In this document: positions 1 to 5,620 of the stretch, piece after piece
How the letters are laid out: each line of letters starts with the position of its first letter
Position numbering within the stretch: the stretch's first letter is position 1
Source of the DNA: Chlorobiales bacterium
GTDB taxonomy: Bacteria; Bacteroidota; Chlorobiia; Chlorobiales; Chlorobiaceae
Reading direction: 5' to 3'
DNA length: 6,897 nucleotides
Assembly: GCA_022360415.1 (NCBI GenBank)
Contig: JAKSDB010000024.1
Location: forward strand, 1-6,897
Translations under genes and position numbers: made by a program
Notes under the pieces: generated by a model
Database searches by the model: none
What the model was told of the DNA's origin: nothing
The model's input: the letters and a program-made list of their open reading frames with translations, nothing else

Positions 1-1
1 A

Positions 2-421
2 TCCTTGTCCAAGGTCGATTATCTCAACTACATGATCGAAGAGCTTTGCCGTGCGTTTCCCGAAGCCGAAGACCCTGAAAGAGAGGTGATAAAAGGCAAG
101 ATTGCGGGTCTCAAGGATGAGCTTGAAGCCTGTTACGAGCAGGGGAAAAAAATCGGTCTTCGCAGCGGGGTATACAACAATCTTACGATCCCCAGCGTCT
201 TCAACTCCGGATGTGCTATCGGGAAACGGGGAATTACCGCGCTGGAGATAGACCATGAAAAGATCAGGCTTGTCTACTGGTATAACGGAAAACAGAGCAG
301 GAGATACCTGAGTGATCGGGACAGCCGTCCCATACGGCTTGACGGAACCGGTTATTACAGGATCGTATTGAATGAAGACCGTCTTGATTACGTGTTTTCC
401 CGTCTTCGTCTGCTTGCGTAA
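2..421 (+). CDS. Calcineurin-like metallophosphoesterase, C-terminal part (gene runs off the left edge)
   Basis: The reading frame is open to the left edge, so this is probably the 3' end of a longer gene. The first possible start, a TTG at position 5, has no visible ribosome binding site and is unlikely to be the true start. The visible C-terminus contains 'VFNSGCAIGKRGITALEI' followed by a strand ending 'IRLVYWY'. This resembles the closing beta-strands of bacterial calcineurin-like metallophosphoesterases, where an 'FNTGS...GITGIEI' segment follows the metal-binding GHTH motif. GHTH itself is not visible and would have to lie upstream. Between that point and the conserved end lies a charged helical stretch of about 45 residues (from 'DYLNYMIEEL' to 'CYEQGKKIGL'), which I read as a lineage-specific insertion. 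If the assignment is right, the full protein is a metal-dependent phosphoesterase of unknown substrate. The coding frame is well supported; the family call is from memory and moderate. Confidence 0.55.
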   Translation, partial: SLSKVDYLNYMIEELCRAFPEAEDPEREVIKGKIAGLKDELEACYEQGKKIGLRSGVYNNLTIPSVFNSGCAIGKRGITALEIDHEKIRLVYWYNGKQSRRYLSDRDSRPIRLDGTGYYRIVLNEDRLDYVFSRLRLLA

Positions 422-562
422 ACGCTGCTTCTGTTTCAAGCCGGGATCCAATTGTTTTTCGAAATTCGTAATCGTACCCGGCGAAGCGGTGCCCGTACTC
501 GAAACAGAGGTGCCCTGTAGACGTTTTTGCCGGTGAAACTGCCGGAACTGCAACACTGACTT
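422..562. repeat. Intergenic region with nested inverted repeats
   Basis: This gene-free stretch lies between the phosphoesterase-like gene and the propeller gene. It holds a 10-bp inverted repeat (428-437, CTTCTGTTTC, with 501-510, GAAACAGAGG, one G:U pair). Inside that sits a 6-bp inverted repeat (440-445, GCCGGG, with 477-482, CCCGGC). A 7-bp direct repeat, GGTGCCC, occurs at 488-494 and 509-515, and GCCGG occurs at 529-533 and 541-545. The loops are long and no U-run follows, so it does not look like a simple intrinsic terminator. I see no convincing promoter here. It could be a structured leader for the downstream gene, a degraded repeat element, or chance. Confidence 0.35.
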
Positions 563-1510
563 ATGAAGCGATTTCCTTTGTTCCTTTTTTCTGCCGTACT
601 GACAGCCATGGTGTTTTGTCAGTCACTTTTTGCGGAAGAACCCCTGCTTTCAAGATATGATTTCGACAGTGCCGAAACTCATCTGAAGCTTCCGCCCGAG
701 TTGAAGGAAATATCCGGAATAACAGTGACAAACGATGGCCGCCTGTTTGCCCATGATGATGAAAGAGGGACTGTCTATCAGCTTGACCTGACAAACGGGG
801 AAATAATCAAGCGTTTTTCCATTTTCGAAAAACGGTGGTTTGGAAATGATCCTGTGACGGCAGATTTCGAGGACATCGCCGTGGCAGACAGCAGGTTTTA
901 TATGGTTACAAGCTCAGGCGTGGTTTATGGATTTGAGGAAGGAGAGGACAGAGGGAGTGTGGAGGCTGTCAGGTACGAAACATTTCTCAACGATCTCTAT
1001 GATGTCGAAGGGCTCTGCCACGACCCGCCTTCGGATGCTCTGCTTCTTGCCTGTAAAGAGTATCCCGAGGACATTTCATTACAGAAACTTCTGTTCGACA
1101 AAAAGAAATCAAAGCTTAAACTGAAGCCGGTTTATTCGTTTTCACTCAAAAGCATGTCGCTTGATAAAGCTCCGAGATTTATCCTTGACGGCAAATTGTT
1201 GAAAAAAGAGAGCGCGGAGAAAAAATTCAAACCATCCGCAATTGCCCGCCATCCGCAGTCCGGAACTTTTTTTGTTCTGGCGGCGAAAGGAAGGCTTCTT
1301 GTCGAAATAAGCCCGGCAGGCATGGTTCTCGATGCCGCCCGTCTTCCGGCGAAAGATCATCCACAGCCGGAAGGGATTGCATTCACTTCGGAAAACGTGA
1401 TGGTGATCAGTAATGAAGGCGTTACGGGGAGTGCGACCATGCTTTTTTATTCCATGCAAAAACCGGGCCCGGACTTGTCCAGAGCCGCTCACTGGGTTTT
1501 TTTACCATGA
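563..1510 (+). CDS. Exported beta-propeller protein, SdiA-regulated-like
   Basis: A 315-residue secreted or periplasmic protein. Residues 1-24 form a signal peptide: K2-R3, then a hydrophobic core, then 'SLFA' before 'EEP', with likely signal peptidase I cleavage after A24. The rest shows spaced beta-propeller blade starts of E-x-x-G-[IL] type: 'EISGI' near 49, 'FEDIA' near 102, 'VEGL' near 148, 'PSAIA' near 224 and 'PEGIA' near 269. Each is followed by hydrophobic strands such as 'LFAHDDERGTVYQLDL'. This pattern is typical of SdiA-regulated/esterase-like-phytase propellers, whose biochemical role is mostly unknown; some are thought to bind ligand or metal. The ATG at 563 has no clear Shine-Dalgarno, but it places the signal peptide correctly. 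The barrel gene follows on the same strand 67 bp downstream (22 bp if that gene starts at 1533), so cotranscription is likely. The blade at about 165-222 is rich in lysine and less regular. The coding call is very secure; the family is probable. Confidence 0.75.
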   Translation: MKRFPLFLFSAVLTAMVFCQSLFAEEPLLSRYDFDSAETHLKLPPELKEISGITVTNDGRLFAHDDERGTVYQLDLTNGEIIKRFSIFEKRWFGNDPVTADFEDIAVADSRFYMVTSSGVVYGFEEGEDRGSVEAVRYETFLNDLYDVEGLCHDPPSDALLLACKEYPEDISLQKLLFDKKKSKLKLKPVYSFSLKSMSLDKAPRFILDGKLLKKESAEKKFKPSAIARHPQSGTFFVLAAKGRLLVEISPAGMVLDAARLPAKDHPQPEGIAFTSENVMVISNEGVTGSATMLFYSMQKPGPDLSRAAHWVFLP

Positions 1511-1577
1511 AAATCGTATATTTCAAGTATTCATGATTTCAGGAATATCTGAGAAAAGATTCAAGCGACCAAGCCTT

Positions 1578-4325
1578 ATGAGTTTTTCCCCGAGAGTTCT
1601 TATTGTTGCATGTTTGCTTTGTTCCGCCTGTCTGTTCGGTCTTGTTTCTACCGGCAGTGCTCAACCGCAGAAAATTCCCCAGTCTGTCATCGGTAACAGA
1701 AAAAAAGTAGAGATTATCCCTGGAAAACATTACAGTGCAGGGGCATTGCATCGTCTGATTTTCGGGGCTCACTGGCGCTCTCTCTGGACATCTCCCATGG
1801 AAGTTGAAGTTCTCGATCTTGAGAACTTTGCGGGAGGGTTGGAGCCTTACAAAACCGGCGGGGGGTTTCAGACCATCAGTCTTCGTTTCAGGGGGAAGGA
1901 CGGAAAGGAATACCGTTTCAGGACGGTTGACAAGGACCCGGCAAGAGGGATGCCTAAAAAGCTGAGAAACACTGTGGTTTCATCGGTTGTTCAGGATCAG
2001 GTAAGCTCGGCAAATCCGGCAAGCGTTGCTGTTATCACCCCGCTGCTTGAAGCGGCCGGGGTTCTGCATGTCTCTGCCAAATTTGTCATCATGCCCTATG
2101 ATCGTGAGAATCTCGGCAAGTACCATGACGATTTTGCCGGTCTCTTCGGCACCATTGAAGAGCACCCGGATGAAAATGACGGTCCTGAAAATGCGTTTGC
2201 CGGAGCAGACAAGGTTGTCTCGACCTACACGATGTTTGAGGCTCTCCAGAAAGACAACCGGAACAGTGTCGATGCCCGTGCTTATCTGACGGCACGCCTT
2301 ATCGACATTTTTGTCGGTGACTGGGACCGCCATTCCGGGCAATGGAGATGGGCTGCTTTCATGGAAAATGACGGTGTTGTATGGAAACCGGTTCCGAAAG
2401 ACCGTGATAACGCCTTTTCACGGCAGGACGGTGTTTTTTCCTGGGTCATAACGCAGATTATTCCCCAGATAGAGGGTTTCGATGACGACCTTGACAAGGT
2501 CTATTTTCTCTCCTGGTCAGGTCGCTCGCTCGATCGCCGCATTTTTCCGGCTCTTTCCAGAGAACAATGGGACAGCGCGACCAATGAGCTGGTAGCGCTT
2601 TTGACAGATGGTCTTATTGAAAGCGCGGTACGCCGGATGCCTCCCTCCCTTTATGCGCAGGAAGGTGAAAAGATTATTCATGACCTGAAGGCAAGGCGTG
2701 ACCTTCTCGCCGAGGCGTCCGATGAGCTCTACGATATCTATGCCGAAGATGTTGATATCTTTGCAAGCGATAAACCGGAGTTCGCGGAGATTGAACGGAA
2801 CAGTGACGGGACTGTTTCCGTAAAGGTTTACAGAATGAAAGAAGGTCCCTCGACGCGCGATGTTGTTCCTTTTTATTCGAGGACGTTCGATCCGGAGCAT
2901 ACGTCCGAAATCCGCCTTTATCTCCAGGGTGGAGATGACTATGCAGATATCAGCGGCACCCTTGCAGATGATATTGCCGTGCGTGTTATCGGTGGAAAGG
3001 GTGAGGACAAGATCATTGACAGGGTGGCCGTTTCATCCGGCGGTTTCGGCCGAAAGGCAGGAAATTACCTCTATGATGAGAATTCTGAAACAGTGTTCGG
3101 CAGAGGAAAGTTTTCGATTATCGACACAAGCAGAACCAAGGAGCCTGCCGACGAGTACGAGAAGTACAGTTTGAGACCCAGGGATTACGGAAGCGAGATC
3201 GATGATTCCATTGCAAACCTCAGGCTGGATTACGCGCCCGAGTACGGCGCGTTTCTTGGGTGGGGCTTCATTTTCGAAGATTACGGGTTTCGCAAGGAAC
3301 CATACAATTACAATATGAAGCTCGGCGGGGGTGTGGCGTACGGTTCGGGTTCCGAGCTTCGTTACAAGCTTGATTTTTATGGTGATTTCCGTTCGCTTGT
3401 CAACGGTGCGGAAATGCATCTCGATATTGGGACAACGGGGCTGGATATTATCAATTTTTATGGCTTTGGCAATGAATCCTCTTTTGACACATCTCTCTAT
3501 GACGAGGATGATTTCGAGATCCGGCAGCAGTTGACCTGGATACGCCCGACACTGGTTTTTCCCGCCAACTCCGATTTCCAGTTCAGGGCAGGTTTGGAAG
3601 CAAAATTCGTCGATTTCGAGATTAAGCCGGGTTCATGGCTTGATGGCAATGTTCTTCCTTACGGAATAGATGAGGACTTTACCGGCGGTTTTATCGCGGG
3701 ATTTCGCTACAGCAGCCTGAAATGCAGTGAAAAAGTCCTGCTTTCTCCCAGGAAGCAGCGCGGGCGCCTTGCCCGGGGCAGAACCCCCTGCGGCACGACT
3801 GCCCTGAGCGGCTTTACATTTGATATAGAAGGAGCCTATTATCCTGAATTTGTCGGCAACGGAGCGACATTCGGGAAAATGAAAGGGGAAAGTACCGCCT
3901 ATCTCGCTTTGCCTTCTCTGCCGTATTCAAGGCTCGTGCTGCGTGCCGGCGGCGAGAAAATATGGGGAGATTATCCGTTTTACGAAGCCGCCTATCTCGG
4001 CGGTTCCACCTCGATCAGGGGGTATGACAAGCAGCGTTTTGCCGGAGACGCTTCCCTCTATGGCAACGCCGAGCTCAGGCTTTATTTCGGTTCGTTCAAA
4101 TTTCTCGTTCCCGTCATGGTCGGTCCCCTTGCGTTCATCGATGCAGGCAGGGTATTTTTCGATGGCGAGGATTCGGACAAATGGCACACAGGCTATGGCG
4201 GCGGGCTCTGGTTCGGTTTTGTCGAATCCCGTTACGCTCTGAGCGTTGCCGTGGGCAGAGGCGTCGACAGTGCAAGGCTTACTGACGATATCGGCATATA
4301 TGTAAGGACGGGCTTCAGCTTCTGA
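1578..4325 (+). CDS. Outer-membrane protein: kinase-like domain plus BamA/TamA-type (D15) beta-barrel
   Basis: From the ATG at 1578 this is 915 residues with a standard signal peptide ('RVLIVACLLCSACLFGLV', cleavage after 'GSA'). An ATG at 1533 would add 15 basic residues and cannot be excluded. The frame stays open back to 1413, but that start would overlap the propeller gene. Residues about 30-390 contain a kinase-like pattern: a strand with 'VDKDP' (K119), a helical region, then 'GDWDRHSGQW' (D250, R251, H252) and 'KDRDNAF' (D277). These recall the catalytic and metal motifs of HipA/PI3K/FAM20/CotH-type folds. Residues about 445-490 are beta-rich with 'GGKGEDKI'. From about 540 to the end is a Bac_surface_Ag barrel with the loop-6 signature 'SIRGY' (R814) and a C-terminal phenylalanine. 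I see no POTRA repeats. The barrel would insert through the BAM machinery; the soluble part would be periplasmic or surface-exposed. An odd arginine-rich insert lies at residues 715-741. Barrel confidence is high; kinase homology is inferred. Confidence 0.85.
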   Translation: MSFSPRVLIVACLLCSACLFGLVSTGSAQPQKIPQSVIGNRKKVEIIPGKHYSAGALHRLIFGAHWRSLWTSPMEVEVLDLENFAGGLEPYKTGGGFQTISLRFRGKDGKEYRFRTVDKDPARGMPKKLRNTVVSSVVQDQVSSANPASVAVITPLLEAAGVLHVSAKFVIMPYDRENLGKYHDDFAGLFGTIEEHPDENDGPENAFAGADKVVSTYTMFEALQKDNRNSVDARAYLTARLIDIFVGDWDRHSGQWRWAAFMENDGVVWKPVPKDRDNAFSRQDGVFSWVITQIIPQIEGFDDDLDKVYFLSWSGRSLDRRIFPALSREQWDSATNELVALLTDGLIESAVRRMPPSLYAQEGEKIIHDLKARRDLLAEASDELYDIYAEDVDIFASDKPEFAEIERNSDGTVSVKVYRMKEGPSTRDVVPFYSRTFDPEHTSEIRLYLQGGDDYADISGTLADDIAVRVIGGKGEDKIIDRVAVSSGGFGRKAGNYLYDENSETVFGRGKFSIIDTSRTKEPADEYEKYSLRPRDYGSEIDDSIANLRLDYAPEYGAFLGWGFIFEDYGFRKEPYNYNMKLGGGVAYGSGSELRYKLDFYGDFRSLVNGAEMHLDIGTTGLDIINFYGFGNESSFDTSLYDEDDFEIRQQLTWIRPTLVFPANSDFQFRAGLEAKFVDFEIKPGSWLDGNVLPYGIDEDFTGGFIAGFRYSSLKCSEKVLLSPRKQRGRLARGRTPCGTTALSGFTFDIEGAYYPEFVGNGATFGKMKGESTAYLALPSLPYSRLVLRAGGEKIWGDYPFYEAAYLGGSTSIRGYDKQRFAGDASLYGNAELRLYFGSFKFLVPVMVGPLAFIDAGRVFFDGEDSDKWHTGYGGGLWFGFVESRYALSVAVGRGVDSARLTDDIGIYVRTGFSF
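3720..3800 (+). repeat. GC-rich hairpin-forming in-frame insert inside the barrel coding region
   Basis: This stretch encodes about 27 residues rich in Arg, Lys, Gly and Cys. It lies between two ordinary barrel strands ('FIAGFRYSSL' and 'GFTFDIEGAYYPEF'), where D15 barrels usually have only a short turn of 'DxRDNPxxPxxG' type. The DNA is far more structured than its surroundings. It has a 6-bp inverted repeat CTGCTT (3738-3743) / AAGCAG (3753-3758), an 11-nt palindrome TGCCC-G-GGGCA (3770-3780), and GGGG (3775-3778) pairing with CCCC (3784-3787). A short imperfect direct repeat, GCCTGA (3715-3720) against CCCTGA (3802-3807), flanks it. It looks like a small palindromic repeat element that entered a surface loop while keeping the frame. 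The boundaries are approximate. Whether it is repeated elsewhere in the genome cannot be seen here. Confidence 0.4.
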
Positions 4326-4337
4326 ATTGTTTTGCTG

Positions 4338-4353
4338 ACCGGAACTCCCCGGT
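4338..4353 (+). terminator. Small hairpin just after the barrel gene
   Basis: ACCGG (4338-4342) and CCGGT (4349-4353) form a 5-bp stem with a 6-nt loop, starting 13 bases after the barrel stop codon. The following bases are only moderately T-rich (TTTGCCGGCTTTG). It may help termination or mRNA 3'-end stability together with the stronger hairpin downstream. Confidence 0.3.
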
Positions 4354-4379
4354 TTGCCGGCTTTGTCTTGAATGCTGCA

Positions 4380-4416
4380 TTCCCCCCTGAGATCGTACCA
4401 GGGGGGAAATTTGTTT
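4380..4416 (+). terminator. Strong intrinsic terminator-like hairpin between the barrel and cyclase genes
   Basis: A perfect 10-bp stem pairs TTCCCCCCTG (4380-4389) with CAGGGGGGAA (4399-4408) around a 9-nt loop. It is followed by AATTTGTTT. The six consecutive G:C pairs make it the most stable simple hairpin I see in the window. It lies 55 bp after the barrel stop and 46 bp before the cyclase start, so it separates the envelope transcript from the cyclase. The U-run is interrupted by one G, so termination may be incomplete. A 9-nt palindrome, ATGCTGCAT (4372-4380), abuts the left arm. Confidence 0.65.
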
Positions 4417-4443
4417 ACATGCGTACAGAATCTACCACTTAAT
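4414..4443 (+). promoter_or_regulatory. Possible promoter of the cyclase gene
   Basis: TTTACA (4414-4419, five of six to a -35 consensus) is followed by 18 bases and CTTAAT (4438-4443, four of six to a -10 consensus). Transcription would begin around 4450, only a few bases before the ATG at 4454. That would give an almost leaderless mRNA and agrees with the absence of a Shine-Dalgarno sequence there. The position immediately after the terminator is sensible, but the match is weak. Confidence 0.25.
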
Positions 4444-4453
4444 TCCGTGTCTT

Positions 4454-5620
4454 ATGCGGAGGATTTCCTCAAAGATATCGAGAAACCTGAAAAGTGTAGC
4501 GAGGATTACCGCAGGTTTTGTCGTTGCATTCTATATCTATCTTGCTTTTTTTACAGCTCTTGGTCATGCATACAAGGAGTTTTACTACCTGAATGACGCA
4601 TCCCTGTTCTTCCGCATCACAGTCATCGGTCTTGTCGTCGGCGCGGTTGTGGCTGTTTCGGATGTGTTTTTTCTTTCGAGAGCGACAAAAAACCTGAATT
4701 TTATCCTGACTCTTTTTGTGAGAACAGCTTTTTATGTGACCCTTTCGCTCGGGGTGCTGTTGCTTTTCGTTATCTGGGAAGAGTACGTGATTCTGAACGG
4801 TTCAGGCAGTTTTTCATTTGAAAGCCGTGTGAGAACGTTTTTTTCCGGCGAATTTCCCGTTCTGACTCTCTATCTGAGCGTTGTGGCTTTTATTATCAGT
4901 TCATTCAGACTCGTTATACAGCGCGTCGGAGAAAAAAAATTCTGGAATGCGGTAACAGGCCGCTACCATACACCGCACGAGGAAGAACGAGTTTTCATGT
5001 TTCTCGATCTTTACAGTTCGACCATGCTTGCGGAGCTGATGGGACATGAGAGGTACCATAACCTTCTCGACGATGTCTTTAATGATATAGCCGATCCGAT
5101 CTCCTCCTTCGGGGGCGAAGTGTATCAGCATGTCGGTGACAGTGTTGTCGTTACGTGGAAAATTCAGGAGGGCACAAGAGAGTTGAACTGTATACGATGT
5201 TTTTTTGCAATTCTGGACCGAATCAAGGGGCTTGCAGAAAAATATGAAGATCGCTACCAGCATGTTCCGCATCTGAAAGCGGGACTGCATTCCGGCAAGG
5301 TCATAGCCGGGGAGGTCGGGGAAGAAAAGGTTGAGATTGTCTTTCACGGCGACACGGTCAATACTGCTTCAAGAATCCAGGGGGAGTGCAAGAAAATGGG
5401 GGAACAGATACTTCTTTCCAAAGAGCTGCTTGCTCTTTTTCCTGAAGAAGAGCTTGCGCACTATTCGCCGCAGGAGAAAGGCACAATTTTTCTGGAAGGC
5501 AGAATCGCCCGGGTTTCTATTTATACTGTCAGCGACGCCGGCTCGGCATCAAGAAGAAAAGACGGCTCTATGATGTGGCCCCGGTCAGTTTGTAAACGCG
5601 TATGCGTAAAGGCTGATTGA
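4454..5620 (+). CDS. Membrane-bound class III nucleotide cyclase (adenylate/guanylate cyclase domain)
   Basis: A 388-residue inner-membrane protein predicted to convert an NTP to a 3',5'-cyclic NMP in the cytosol. About four TM helices (roughly 16-36, 51-74, 83-107 and 134-155) form the N-terminal sensor or anchor. A linker ending 'GRYHTPHEEERVFMF' leads into the class III catalytic domain at about 178-358. The two metal aspartates are present: D185 in 'FLDLYSST' and D229 in 'YQHVGDS'. The transition-state Asn and Arg are present in 'HGDTVNTASR' (N303, R307). The base-specifying positions are atypical. Q225 stands where adenylate cyclases have Lys, and V296 where they have Asp or Thr, so ATP specificity cannot be assumed. 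This sequence type is familiar from Bacteroidota/Chlorobiota cyclases of unknown signal. The last 28 residues after 'VSIYTVS' are low in conserved character, and their final codons overlap the convergent HD gene. The ATG at 4454 lacks a visible Shine-Dalgarno but precedes TM1 properly. Confidence 0.88.
   Translation: MRRISSKISRNLKSVARITAGFVVAFYIYLAFFTALGHAYKEFYYLNDASLFFRITVIGLVVGAVVAVSDVFFLSRATKNLNFILTLFVRTAFYVTLSLGVLLLFVIWEEYVILNGSGSFSFESRVRTFFSGEFPVLTLYLSVVAFIISSFRLVIQRVGEKKFWNAVTGRYHTPHEEERVFMFLDLYSSTMLAELMGHERYHNLLDDVFNDIADPISSFGGEVYQHVGDSVVVTWKIQEGTRELNCIRCFFAILDRIKGLAEKYEDRYQHVPHLKAGLHSGKVIAGEVGEEKVEIVFHGDTVNTASRIQGECKKMGEQILLSKELLALFPEEELAHYSPQEKGTIFLEGRIARVSIYTVSDAGSASRRKDGSMMWPRSVCKRVCVKAD

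Noticed and set aside
1142..1492. Minus-strand ORF of 116 codons opposite the propeller gene
   Set aside because: It is a low-complexity shadow with no domain features and no plausible start region.
1413..1577. Upstream extension of the barrel gene to a start at 1413
   Set aside because: It would overlap the propeller gene by about 100 bp and put 55 residues ahead of an otherwise standard signal peptide.
1600..1640. Possible lipoprotein signal in the barrel protein (cysteines near the signal core)
   Set aside because: The cysteines lie within the hydrophobic core and lack a proper L-[AS]-[GA]-C lipobox. The 'GSA' site before 'QPQ' fits signal peptidase I better.
3033..3419. Minus-strand ORF of 128 codons inside the barrel gene
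   Set aside because: It is a shadow of the barrel coding sequence, and the plus frame has family motifs throughout.
4372..4596. Plus-strand ORF of 74 codons across the terminator and cyclase start
   Set aside because: It begins in the hairpin, overlaps the well-supported cyclase in another frame and has no recognisable protein features.
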